Notes: a model not told the origin generated them from the letters alone. DNA of 64,000 bases from Haliclystus octoradiatus (GCA_916610825.1 OU744452.1:498501-562500), one strand, 5' to 3'. Shown: positions 37,264 to 49,549, counted from the first letter of the stretch. Translations and numbers: made by a program.

Positions 37264-39489
37264 ATATTTAATCAATTATTTAATCTGTTAATTATTAGTT
37301 AACAATAGGTACTAATTAAATTTAAAACAATTGTTAGAACATAAACAATGATCGATTAAAAACACACGTTATTATTATGTATGTAAATATAAGTTTTTAT
37401 TCGCCATGTGAATATTATAATAGATTAAACGGTGGCAATTTTTATATAACTATTAATATCACCATGCGTTGCTAGGTGGCAAATATTTGATAGAAGGGTG
37501 TCATTCATGGTGTTCTTCTTAGCTCACTTAACTCCTGTGCATTCGCCGTATCGTTATTAGTCAACCTTGACGAGAAATACGGGAGCAATCACGAACGAAA
37601 CTATAAGCATGCGAGCCTTGTTTAACAGCTTGAAATGTGTTCGCATTCATATTTATAAAATCATCAGAATTTAAGTAATTAAGGAATTTCAGTTTAATTT
37701 TTGATCTTTGACCAGTGAAAGGTACTAATCTCTAAGATTAAAATGAAAGCAATTCACACCGACCTGCCACTGAGAAATCAAAATTGTTTTATCATGAAAT
37801 TAATGCTCGTTCCACGATAACGAATAGATCATCGATTTAATTAAAAGTATCGCAGTACAAACAAACACTAGTCCCATTCTAGAACGGCAACGATCGAGGC
37901 TGTTCAATAGCGAGACTCGGCAACAGCTACAGCAACCTGAAATAATTTGAAGGTGCATCTCTGTTATTTGAATCGTAAACTGTTTTTATCTGAGCAGAAA
38001 TATTACTTGTGTTAATTATATATGTAATAAATTAGTAGCAACCTCCGATGCGCGCAGAGTAAACAATCCTCTTACGATTATCAATCTCAACCCAACAAAC
38101 AAAATTTTTCAGTTATTATTTATTTCTATTGAAGAGGTTTCTCGAAATTATCGATCAACCTGTAATGAATTATGCAGGTAGATTTCAGTGCAAACGTGTA
38201 ATGTACTAGTAATTTACCTGTTTCGAACAGGAGTTAGATTGAGATTAATAAGATTTTTAGATACAAAATGATCCATTCAGCGCTGGTTTTTTGATCTATT
38301 TATTTCATCGATTTAACTTTCATTATGTTGCCCGGAAATACTGATTCAGTTTCAACCAGAAACGAAGACAAAACACGAAGCTACAACATTACGTAACAAA
38401 TTTAATAAAGGTGTCCCCATGGCAGTTGCTAACTACAAAGCAGTCTAGTATACCTTCAAATCAAAACCATACCGATTCAAATTTTCATTACATTATCAAA
38501 TCACTATATAGCCTTTAAAACCTAGTTTCGATTCGAATCTATAACGCTAATCAAAGCATGAAGATAAGATACGTTCTGATGATGACGTAACATTAGTCAA
38601 CAAGGACCTGCCACCAGCCTGCGTGCAGATTGCATCTAAACTAAATTTGCAGATTATTACTTGGAAAGCAACTACTTTCGTAACATATATGTTTCTCATT
38701 ATGTATGTGGTATGCAATTTGTTTAGTAGATTTCGTCGTATTCTAAAATCTATCAATCACAGACAAAGTAATTTAACGATCATTTTCAACAGATTTCTAG
38801 GCAGATAGGCCTCGAAGGTCAATGCGCAATGTCTACCCATAATGCAATTCCCTCTGGACCATTCCACCCGTCATCAGAAGATAGTATTCATTTGATGTTT
38901 TGAATAAAGTCGAACTGACCTATGGGGGATTCAAGCCAAAGTCAATCAGATATGCCATCAGATATGAGTTAAAACCCGGCAGTTGCTCTCTGGTGTCTGA
39001 GCTACTCTTTCTTAGCTGACTTGAAATATATTTCTTGAAATATTCATCCTATTTTTATGTGTAAGATGGGTATTTAATAAATAAAACGCAGTCAAAGGAT
39101 CACAGCGTAAGTAGTCCTTTGTCATTATGTGGCTGTGATTGGTTTTTTGACAGACTTTTGAATCAGCCTCTCTCTGTCACCCCGTGTCCAATTGAAATGC
39201 ACGAACGTGCAGAAGAATCAAGAATGCCTCAAAATATGCCAGTAAAATCAGCCCAGGTATAGTACACCAACGAAGTCAACTGACAATAGATGGTAATATC
39301 GATAATATAGTTGGTCGGTTATAAATTCTGAGAGGCAGAGAGATGATACGGGGTCGATAGGAGGGGTCATTTAGGGGAGGGACCACCCGCTGATTCACTG
39401 ATGCGTATCTGTCAATCAAGCAAAGAAACGTTCGAAAGTAAAACATTTCCGAAGTAAAATAAAATGAACGAAATAGTAACTGATTTGAA
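37264..39489. other. Intergenic region after Zic
   Basis: AT-rich, with no credible exon. It holds the Zic 3' UTR and the upstream region of the next gene. A GACCACCCG sequence at 39383, about 100 bp upstream of the next start codon, is one base from the GLI/Zic consensus GACCACCCA. Confidence 0.5.
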
Positions 39490-41571
39490 ATGAATTATAA
39501 AGAATCAATTAACGCCGTGTTGGTCTTCGTATCATGGTTATTGCTAACAGTGACACTGATGCATGGTACAGAGGCCAAGAAACGTAAGAGGCTGTTAGTT
39601 TATATTCTATATTAAACATCATTAGTGAAATGATCTATTATAACTACTATATCGCTGTTTGTTTCAGGTAAGACCTTGGACTCTCCAGGACACAAACGAA
39701 GCGGGAAATTCATTCCTGATGAAGGCATCAACTGGTTCTCACTTAACAAACCAAAGAAGAGGCCGTTGTTAGCAGTCGGGACCCCCTTCATTCCAAGTGA
39801 AAACTCTCCGTTCAACCTCTACAACAAACCAGAAGTTTTAGAGCCCTATTTCCCGCGTCGCGATTCCACGGCAGCCAATAAAAAAGCCGTTGCTGCAAAC
39901 ATCAGAGCTGCACACGCAGAAAGTACCTTGGCACACGCAAAAGATTTCGTTGAATATCGAAAAGATAAACCGCATTTTGATCACAACGTACCTATTGTTG
40001 GAAATGGTATCCCTGTGGATCTAGAACTGCCATCTGCATCAAGCAGAGGCCTTGTGAATATGGTACCGATGCATTTACCACAACAGGCGATGTCACATGC
40101 ATCTCAACTGGGAAGCGATGTCGTCGCACAGATTTCAGATCCGATCACCCAAGAAGCTAACGTACAAGCCAAAGGATCCCATCCAATCGAAGTTCTAGAG
40201 GACGGTTCGCTGACGCATCTGCACTCTGACGATGACGTCACACCAGTCCACGCCATCAGCACCTTAGCAACCAACCAGGTACTTCCCGATCTACTCGATG
40301 CTGCTGATAACATCAAACACGAAGAGCAGACGGCTCTCAGGGAACAACGTAAATCGGAGAGTAGTCATGACGAGGAACCAGGCATTGCTTTGAGCAGAAG
40401 CAACAGCAACATGCAGTATGAACCCGAACTGGAAACTGATGACAATGAAGACGATGACAATGAAGGAGAAGATGATAAAAGCAGTAATGTTGTCAAGGGC
40501 AACAGTAATCATGACAACGAGTATCATGTTCAGTACCATAGGATTCGTTTTCATGAACACGGGCGTAGAGATAACGATATTGACGAGGCGTTAAATATCC
40601 ACCGCAAAGAGACAAGGGAAATGCAGTCAGCGTTAATCAACCGATCAAAACCGAGCGGCAACATAGAAGACCCGATCAAAGAAGGCGAAGAGCCAGCGCA
40701 TGTGTACGAAGAAGACGATCTGGAACCAGCGCAACACAGCAACGAGGCTGTTGAGGATGCCACAAATCGCCATCACATTGGTAAGCATGACAACGCAAAA
40801 GAACACAAGAAGACATCAGCCAATCAACTGCGAAAGAACACAAACGATGACAACGATGATGACAGTCAAAATCAAGATCAACAACAGACGGATTCAGAAT
40901 ATGAAACCAGTCATGAAGATCTCGACTCAGAAGCAGTTGGAGACCTTAACGTGAAGAATAACGAAGACCCCCCGCCAGGGGAATTGCCCCCCTCACCAAT
41001 GCAGCAACAAGACAACGCACAGGATGCACGAACACAACAACAACAGCCACAAGGCATCATGCCTCAGGAATTTCCAACCCTTAGCAATCCAATGATGCCG
41101 TCTGTTGTTCAAGGCAATGCCAAAGGAGTTGATTTCAACCATCCAGTTACAATGCCAGACAGTGCCATATTCAAGCAACAACTACCACCGCAACTAATGC
41201 AGCAGCAAGGCAACAGACGACACAAGTCAACAAACGCAAAAACAAAGTCAACAACGAAAAATAAACAAGAATCAAATGGAAAAGAGGTTGGAGAGGAATC
41301 GAGGCAGTTTCAAATTCAGGTAGACAAGCCTCTATTTCGTTTGTCCAATCAAAGACAAAAGGTTGTATCAGGAAAAGAGGCAGCAGAGATAATTTCTTCT
41401 GATTTGCATAAAGAAGCAGCGCAAACAGATTCGAGAGGTGAATCGCGCTCATTGAAAGAAAAACACCATCACAAACGAACAAAGTTAACTAAATTATTAA
41501 AAACACAACACCCATCATCGAATAAAAAGGAAAAGACACATTTGAAAACCAATACACAAAGTTCTAATTAA
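39490..41571 (+). CDS. Secreted acidic, Gln-rich protein with dibasic sites
   Basis: Exons 39490-39583 and 39668-41571 give 665 residues. Exon 1 encodes a classical signal peptide: a short polar start, a hydrophobic core (AVLVFVSWLLLTVTL), then HGTEAKK. The mature protein starts basic, with possible prohormone cleavage sites (HKRSG, KPKKRP, FPRRDS). The middle (about 240-430) is strongly acidic with Asp/Glu runs and many His. After that come a Pro/Gln-rich part (MQQQ, TQQQQPQ, PQLMQQQG) and a Lys/Ser-rich basic tail. I do not recognise the family. The signal peptide, acidity and dibasic sites resemble granin-like or matrix proteins, but nothing specific supports either. The stretch RRDSTAANKKAVAANIRAA is the most ordered-looking part. 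Its stop is 10 bp from the PGP stop. An AATAAA at 41783 puts its likely 3' end inside PGP exon sequence on the other strand. Confidence 0.8.
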
Positions 41572-41581
41572 TGTTAGTATA

Positions 41582-44500
41582 TTAAAAATGCATTTGAAAA
41601 TCATTAATTGAATTAGCATAATAGTCTGGAATGATTTTATTGGACTTACAAAAGAGGCTAGAGTATGACGTCACACCACTCAACACGCATAATGTCCTGA
41701 GGCCACAGTTCTTTCCGAATAAAATGTCAGTATCAAGCCTAAAACGTAATTCAAAATATGAAAACTATGTTTGAATGATTGAAATAAAATATCGGCGACG
41801 TGAACGTTTCTACCTGTCGCCAATCATCATTGTCCTTGCAGAATCCACGTCATGTCTACAAGAATATCAAGACAACATTAGTTAATATAAACAAATAAAT
41901 CAAAAATTATAAAATCAGTTGGTATGATTGGCAGATCCTTACGACGTGCATATAGCAGCAAATATATTACGCTCTGGTTTGCCGATGACAATTGGTGGCC
42001 GAGATGCCGACGTGGTAACAGCAGCTACGATGGCACCAGTTCCTGTTTAATAATTAAAATTAAAAATGACTTAGTAACTTAGGTTATTAAGATAATCAAT
42101 ATAGCAACCATCTCTAACCTGGTAACGATCTTCCATCAGACATGGGGAACTGGGCATCAGTATTAGTAGCTATATATGGCATGTTCTTCATTTGTAAATA
42201 TAAGATGGCTTTAGATAATTTTTGAAGATTAAAATGGCTATCAAACCCAACCACGACTGCTTCGACCTGATTGGTTCAAACGTATAAAACAAACAACATC
42301 ATTATTTTACTTTTCATTTTATTTTTATAAGAATAAAAACAATCATAGATGTTGTTGTTGTTGTTGCTGCAATACCTCATCGTCTGTTGCCATGTCAACC
42401 ATGTCACTGATTGTGTGAAGGTCATGATTGAGAATTGGTTGCGCCTGTTGTAACATGTCGAGGTTAAGAAATTAAACAAACTAATTAAACACAATTAAAT
42501 AAGTCAAAGCCTTCCATTCTGTCTGAGCAGCGTCGTCAAATCTTTCGCCCAAAAGGTGGCCTTTTTTAACTGGTATCTTCCAAGCTATTATATTGATAGT
42601 ATATTAAATTATTATATTATCAATCAATCAATTAGAGACAATTCCATGCCAAAAATTGTGGACCGGAACTAGTCGCATGTCCTTTTGTCAAGATTTAATG
42701 GGGCATCATAAAAAACAAACGTGTAAATTTTGTTTCAAACAATTTTAAAAATTATTTTTGAATCTGTTACCTAAGTACAATCTATTGGGCAAAAAACTTT
42801 GACGACAATGCCAGCCTTCTGTACACAGACAAAAGCTCTCTAGAGGGTAAGTCTATGCGGCACAGATATTATTTCAAAAATGCTTTCTTTTCATAAGACT
42901 GACATTTTCTGATTTAAAATATTTTCCATATAATTTACATTACTGATTCCTACCCCGTAACCAAGGATATCAATGCCACACGCTTCAATTTCTGTCTTCA
43001 TTCCTTTGTTGCCTATCATGTAAATCTTTTTCTTAACATTTAAAACATTTTTCAAGTAAAGTGCAGTTGCAGCTGCAGTACCGTAAATTGTATCTGATTC
43101 AACGTCAATGCCGAATGAGATGAACTTTGATTTGTACTGCTCTGTTGATTTAGTACTGTTGTTTGTTACAAACAAAACTTTCTTTCCCTGAAAACAACGC
43201 AACAAAACAAATCATTACTGGCACTGATTGAAAGGATCTGAGTCCTTGTAATTGACCCCTGCTAGAAAAACTCCTGAGTTCATGAACTTTTCAAGAATTG
43301 TTTATAGACAGAACCATTTGTTGATGAATCTTACATGAATAGTTAATGAAAATTGAACCATTTAATGTCCATCAAGTGTTTTCACATGGGAAAACATTGT
43401 CTATTGTTCTACAGTTTTGCGCGTTTATATGGTTGCCGGGCTAGCCCACCCAAGTGGGATCTCGCTTGATGAGCAGTGGGATCCCACCTGGGTGAGACGA
43501 AAATTCTCCGTATAAACAGTTATCCATAGTTTGGTGAGCAAGCGCTTCAAATAGACAACGTTGATATTAAATCAATATTTGCAATAATCTAACATTGTAG
43601 GCCTAGATAAAAACATTAATATCCAATTTAGCTGCAATTTATTATTAGTTATTTTCGTTGGAAATATATAGGTAGATGTGGCCAGTTGTAAAAAGCTTGT
43701 GTAAGAAATGGAATCCAGGCATTTGACGCACACTTCAAACCAGCCATCACAAGAAAGAAAAAAAATTAAAACTTTAAATGCTGTTTGTGGATAAAAATAG
43801 TCTCTGTCCCCTCTCTTTTAGAAATTGATCTCAATGACCAATAGCAATATGAAGCAAAAGCTTTATCATTACTTGAAATTAAATTAAATTAAATTTACCA
43901 TGTCTTTGAGTTTCTTTAATGTGTCATGCGCACCAACAACCAGCTTTTGTCCATGCCACAGCACACCTTAAAAATAGAATCATTAAAATCAAAATAGAAA
44001 ATGAATTATCTAGACTATAGTAGCCAATAGTGTTTTCTGGTTTTGGCTAGTGGGGGCACCTTGCACTTAGTCTCATTAGGGGTATTTGATGTAGGGGGCA
44101 TGCCTACCTGTGAAACACTCTTTAGTATCTCTTCATTATCTATAGGCTACCGGTGATCAGTCACATGACAGTCCATGCATGAAATAACTTGACATTAAAT
44201 ACTTCACACATCCTCTTAATTCTTAACACATTTCACATAAATAGATAGCTGTGCCGTTTTTATAATTCTCATTGCACGTCTAGTCCAGTGTGGTTAGGAA
44301 GGCGTCATGATGTTGTGAAAATGAATATTTATCGGCTATCAACTCAATTCGTCTAACGTATTCAATGCCACCGTCGTTTGAATCAACTGTGTTTGACGTT
44401 AGTTCTACATTCAATTAACTTTGAAGGAAAAGCGTCACCAATTTTAATTATCAATCAATCATGTTCTGGTTCTACTTTTGAAGAACTTGCTAGCGATTGG

Positions 44501-45395
44501 CTGATGAAAAATACATAAACAAGGGTTTTTTCAAATTTCAGCCACTACCCGCAATGCAATTCCCGCGGAAGCATCAGTGGTGGCTCTAACAGTGGGGCAA
44601 CCGGGGCAACGACCCACCAATAAATTTTGTAAATTACTTCTTTTCAACTTTGTAATTATTTAGCTTGTAAAACAAAATAAAATCTCCAATTTTGTCATAA
44701 ATAAAAAATAGCTCCGCTACGCTCGGACTCATGGTGAATAATATCATAATCAATATAAACCAATTGAATTCAAATTCAATAGAATATTAAATCAATCAAA
44801 TCATCATGCAAAGAAAAATCAAATAAAATTAAATTCAAAAAAGTAAGTCAATCAAATCGAATGATATTAAATCAGATCAAATAAAAAAATCAACTTCAAT
44901 CAAATAAAATAAAATAAATTAAAACAATGTCTACATAATATAATAATATATAGAAAAATATATCCAAATAATAAATCAAATAATATAACAATGAGTCAAA
45001 AAGGAAAAAATACCAATGGGATTGAACTCCGAACCCCATTCGCCTGATGCAGACGCTCCACCACTAGACCATATGAAGATAGAATAAATGAAGTGATTTT
45101 TACTACTTATAATACAGGTGTGAGTTGTAATGACGTGCAAAATTGTCTTATCTAAAGCTGATGCCGCAGCAGAATTAAAACATTTTAATAAACAACAAAT
45201 AACGGATGAAAACTATTACCAGAAGAATATTTATTTCTCACTAATTATACTAGGGGCCTAGCGCAATTTTTTGAACTACAGTAAATGATGTGAAATTTTC
45301 CGTTCGGAGTATCGCCTTGTTATTATTGTCGCATGGACAAAATGGTTTAAATAGTCTTTAGAACTTATTCCAAATAAAACCATGACGACTGGCTT

Positions 45396-45427
<32 letters not shown>

Positions 45428-48400
45428 TTATTGAGTATACCTTATAAGCCATTTCCGGCTTTTTTTACAAAGGGCTCATACAGAATAATACATTTAATAA
45501 AAAAACATTAATATAAAGATTAAAAGCTAATTAATTACAATACATGGATATAATTATTATTTCGATATATATAGATATGATTTACATTTTTCTTTATAAA
45601 TGGCACTGTCAGCAATCGCTTTCATCGAGGATGGCAGACCGCTCCACAAACAAGCACCGGCTGATTGGAAAGAGTGACGATGGCTTTGTTTGATATAGAT
45701 GTCATTATTGGTTGAGGNNNNNNNNNNNNNNNNNNNNNNNNNNNNNNNNNNNNNNNNNNNNNNNNNNNNNNNNNNNNNNNNNNNNNNNNNNNNNNNNNNN
45801 NNNNNNNNNNNNNNNNNNNNNNNNNNNNNNNNNNNNNNNNNNNNNNNNNNNNNNNNNNNNNNNNNNNNNNNNNNNNNNNNNNNNNNNNNNNNNNNNNNNN
45901 NNNNNNNNNNNNNNNNNGAGGATCGTGTTTTGGTGGTTAATGGAGAAGAGAAGAATGTGGTTAACAGAGGAGGAGCTTTCTGAAATTTAATTTTTTGTAC
46001 CCAGGAAAGCTGGTTGAGTTTCACCCTGTCTCTAACGCTGAGCCAGTTAAGTTGCCTAAGCATGTCTGAGACAGGAGTCCGGTAGTGGCATTGGAGTACC
46101 GTCCTCATGCCTCTATTTTGTAGTATCTGGAGGCGATCAAGGTGTTTGTTCATACAGTTCCCCCAGACAACAGCACAGTAGTCGAAATGTGGCAAAACAA
46201 GAGCGTTGAACAAAAGTTTCCTCGTTTCAAGAGGTAAAAATTTACAGCTGTATTTTAGAACTCCCAGACCCCTGTTGACTTTGCTAATGATTTGATATAT
46301 GTGGGCATCGAAATTAAGGATACAGTCAATTTTTATGCCAAGATATTTTATTATGTCTACTTGTTTTATATGAGAGTCATTTAGTTCAACATTCAGAGTA
46401 CTATTGTTAAAGTATTTGGAACCAATTAGCATGCAGTTGCTTTTATTTATGTTAAAGCTAAGTTGATTCGAGCACAGTCAAATGTAAATTGATTTAAATT
46501 CAAAAGAAAGAGTATCATTTATAGCTTCAACAGATTTATGTGAGAAATAAATAATTGTGTCATCCGCGTATAACTTTACATTACATTTATTTACCGCAGT
46601 TGAAACATCGTTAATGTTAATGTTATCGTTAAGGCTTAGCAGTTTAATGTAATAAATAACTTCAGAAAACAATATAAACAATAAATATATAATATTGTCT
46701 TGTCTAAGCCCCCAAACAAATGATGAATTGTCCGTTTAAAAGTTCTCATGGTCAAAACACAACAAAAATTATCTTCGAAGTTTCACCTCAAATAGTGACG
46801 TTACAGAACGATTAAAACCTTTCATTAACCATTTCAAATGACGAGAAGAAGAAAACAATCATGTGTTCTACCAATGAAGAGATAATCATGATGTAAATTA
46901 ATCCAGGAGTATTATAAAAGATTTCATTTAATAATGCAATTGTAATCTCGCTAAGCTGCGAGTCGTCCAACATGGCGGGCAATGGAAAAAAATTTATGTC
47001 AAATCAGGCTAAAAATTTGGAATTATCACACAGCTTGCCCATTGTATTTTTAACAATAAAATGGTGTTTCTTGCGCAATCGTTTTTTGTTCGACCTTTGT
47101 TAGCACGCAAAGCAGTATGTTGAACGTTATTTTAAAAGAACAAAAGAGTTGAGTCAAAAATGAAATGAAAACGTTTTTACCATGACAGCATAGACTCAAG
47201 GTCACTTACGTAACCATGAGTCAAAAACATTAGCATGCAACTAATATTTTCAGCCAAAGCTTTTTTATTTTACGAGGACACGTGCCAGACTCTGTAGACA
47301 AAGCTCTTCTAGATGAAACAGAATAAAAGCCAAATGAATAGGGAGTGGTCGCTATGACGAGTTTGACTGTATTATATAAACAAGTTGACATTGCGGTAGA
47401 TTCAAAATGTTCACAATCTCCTTTCTATTTCTGACAATCGTCTGGCATAATTCTTAGGGCAGAATTCTCTATGCCCCAAATATGCTTTGTTTTCAAGGCT
47501 TTGACATTTGGTGCGCATGACTGACTATCGCAAAATAATTCAATGGTATTTTTCTGTCAAAAAGGTGTTGAAACACTGGATCAAGGCATGTCATAAAATA
47601 AGGTGTTGAGTACTTGAACAGTGGCAAAAAGCTTTGTATTCTGTTTGCCGCGGATGATGATCATTGCTCAATGTTGTTCGATCTCCCGTGAATACAAAAT
47701 GTTTTGCCGCTTTTTAAGTACTCAACACCTTGTTCTATGACACGCGTTGATCCAGTGTTTTAACTCCTTTGGACAGAAAACTCCATCGCAGTCTAATAAA
47801 ACCTTCCTAAACTCTACAATTCACGTTAAATTTAAGTCATATATGGCCAACAAGGTGTCTCAAAGATATAGGCATATCTGTTCTGAAAAGTGGACCATTT
47901 CGTTTTAGCGAGAAAAAGTTACAATTTTTTGAAGTCTAGACTTTGCTATTTTTCCATAGTGGACTCTCTTGTCATTTCAACATGAGTTCCGACTTTCGAA
48001 GGAGCACCATTTCTGAAATATGGTACTTTCAACCTTAAATAACTCAGAATTATAAGAGTCCAAATCGAAAAATTATTGTCGCCATTGCTATTTATTTTGC
48101 ATGGTCTTTTCGATTCCGAAAAAACATTTTTTGGTGTCACGTGCACTTTAAATAGGCTACATCATAGATAGGCCTAGTAATATAAAGGGTTATGACACCT
48201 CAAATTTGAAAAATTTCCAGGGGGCATACCCCGTATCCCCCTCTAGAAAATTTGGGTGGAAGGCACCCTCCCAAATTAACCCTCTTTCCCCACCAAGCAT
48301 TTATGCCACGAGCCGCCACTGGCAAACTTTCTGTAAATATTACACAGACTCTAATGATTCTCAAAAAAATATTATGGTCTGCGCGCAGGCTAAATCCCAC

Positions 48401-49549
48401 AAGGTTTACGTCAAAAATTTCACAGACAGCTCGAGAAACTTGAAAATTATCTCGGAGGCGGCCCTGCTGCTGCCGTACTTTGCAAACTGGGAAACAGTTG
48501 GCACACCACCATGAGCCAGTCTGCAAATAATTAAAATCTCTACGAGATTTTGGGGGCGAGAATGGCAGTTGATCAAATTTGACTCCAGGGGCAAATCCAT
48601 CATTTCATCAAAAATTACGAAGAAAATTAGAATATGACAACAAATTAAATTTCAATTTCTTTTATGAAAACTGCAGCTTCAGGGGCGGCAATCACGAAAA
48701 AAAATTTCATCTCGCGCTACAACGGCTCATCTTTCGTGCTTCATATGCATGGAAACAGTTTACCGATCAGAAAAGTATCGTTTCCAGTTAAACTTGTTTG
48801 CGAAATCACGGTGAAGACTAGTCACGGTACTCACCATCACAGTCAAATATAAATGTATCTGTGTCTTTGATTATTTGAGAAACTACTGATTGAAATCACG
48901 GTGAAGAATAGTCACGGTACTCACCATCACAGTCAAATATAAATGTATCTGTGTCTTTGATTATTTGAGAAACTACTGATTGAAATCACGGTGAAGAATA
49001 GTCACGGTACTCACCATCACAGTCAAATATAAATGTATCTGTGTCTTTGATTATTTGAGAAACTACTGATTGAAATCACGGTGAAGAATAGTCACGGTAC
49101 TCACCATCACAGTCAAATATAAATGTATCTGTGTCTTTGATTATTTTAGAAACTACTGATTGAAATCACGGTGAAGAATAGTCACGGTACTCACCATCAC
49201 AGTCAAATATAAATGTATCTGTGTCTTTGATTATTTGAGAAACTACTGATTGAAATCACGGTGAAGAATAGTCACGGTACTCACCATCACAGTCAAATAT
49301 AAATGTATCTGTGTCTTTGATTATTTTAGAAACTACTGATTGAAATCACGGTGAAGAATAGTCACGGTACTCACCATCACAGTCAAATATAAATGTATCT
49401 GTGTCTTTGATTATTTGAGAAACTACTGATTGAAATCACGGTGAAGAATAGTCACGGTACTCACCATCACAGTCAAATATAAATGTATCTGTGTCTTTGA
49501 TTATTTTAGAAACTACTGATTGATCAAGTTCTCTGCGTGGTACTTCCAT
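41582..49549 (-). CDS. PGP: Phosphoglycolate phosphatase / chronophin-type HAD phosphatase
   Basis: Minus-strand exons in transcript order: 49549-49465, 43966-43899, 43187-42939, 42266-42119, 42042-41943, 41855-41814 and 41738-41582. All phases match, giving 282 residues. HAD motif I is FIFDCDGVLW, with nucleophile and acid/base Asp split across the exon 1-2 junction. Motif II is VLFVTNNSTKS (exon 3), the motif III lysine lies in IVIGKPE (exon 5), and motif IV is MMIGDRLDTDI (exons 6-7). VVVGFDSHFNL and YIATNTDAQFP mark the C2 cap typical of the PGP/PDXP subfamily. It is a cytosolic phosphatase, expected to hydrolyse 2-phosphoglycolate or related metabolites; a pyridoxal-phosphate phosphatase role cannot be excluded. 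Compared with vertebrate PGP, about 20 residues between GYGVGIS and VVVGFD are missing, so a small exon may be unseen. The end of exon 1 is repeated seven more times in intron 1 (48802-49522). Intron 1 also holds a LINE piece, a tRNA-like sequence and the N gap. Confidence 0.9.
45016..45078 (-). repeat. tRNA-like sequence, probable SINE head
   Basis: On the minus strand it reads as an A box (TGGTCTAGTGGTGGAGCG), an anticodon-arm-like TCTGCATCAGGCGA, and a B-box-like end (GTTCGGAGTTCAATCCC). This type of sequence is common at the heads of invertebrate SINEs. No clean acceptor stem is visible, so a working tRNA is unlikely. It lies in PGP intron 1. Confidence 0.45.
45395..46690 (-). mobile_element. 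LINE fragment with reverse transcriptase piece
   Basis: On the minus strand, KLYADDTIIYFSHKS at about 46590-46550 carries the YADD active-site motif of reverse transcriptase. After a frame break near 46480 the frame continues with IKYLGIKID, VLPHFDYCAVVWGN, LDRLQILQNRGMR and LWSGLPSSMKAIADS, a CR1/jockey-like C-terminal tail. The 3' end carries AATAAA and then a TGATGA microsatellite tail (45399-45428). The 5' part is missing and the frame is broken, so it is inactive. A 200-base gap lies inside it. It is inserted in PGP intron 1, in the same orientation as PGP. Confidence 0.8.
45718..45917. other. Assembly gap, 200 N
   Basis: Exactly 200 unknown bases inside the LINE fragment. The round length suggests a placeholder, so the true distance may differ. 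Confidence 0.95.
47538..47787. repeat. Fold-back MITE-like element
   Basis: Left-arm blocks CAATGGTATTTTTCTGTC, AACACTGGATCAA and GGTGTTGAGTACTT are matched by reverse-complement blocks on the right (AAGTACTCAACACC, TTGATCCAGTGTT, GACAGAAAACTCCATCG). The centre is about 60 bp. The arms have diverged by about 15-20 percent, so it is older than the other fold-backs. It lies in PGP intron 1. Confidence 0.7.
48802..49522 (-). repeat. 90-bp tandem array of PGP exon-1 end and splice donor (8 copies)
   Basis: Eight copies with an exact 90-bp period; the AGTCAAATAT block starts at 48841, 48931, 49021, 49111, 49201, 49291, 49381 and 49471. On the minus strand each copy encodes VVS(Q/K)IIKDTDTFIFDCD plus the first base of Gly, followed by the donor GATG|gtgagtacc. 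The copy nearest the ATG (ending at 49465) is the real exon 1 end. The others differ only at single bases: K/Q codon variation, and GAAGACTA for GAAGAATA in the farthest copy. Each extra copy is preceded by TTTCAATCAG, a possible acceptor, bounding a 51-nt phase 1-1 open mini-exon (for example 49425-49375). The spacing between such exons would be only 39 nt. There are no unique spacers, so it is not a CRISPR-like array. Confidence 0.95.

Noticed and set aside
40291..41482. Minus-strand open frames inside the secreted-protein exon
   Set aside because: Antisense shadows of a biased coding sequence, with no family match.
45699..45990. Plus-strand open frames across the N gap
   Set aside because: Created by the run of N, which has no stops; the real signal is the minus-strand LINE.
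48206..48852. Open frames on both strands at 48200-48850
   Set aside because: No family features; they overlap repeat-like GC-rich sequence and the antisense of the PGP array, and have no plausible splice structure.
48802..49522. CRISPR-like or satellite array
   Set aside because: The 90-bp units abut directly with no variable spacers, the genome is eukaryotic, and the unit is clearly derived from the PGP exon end.
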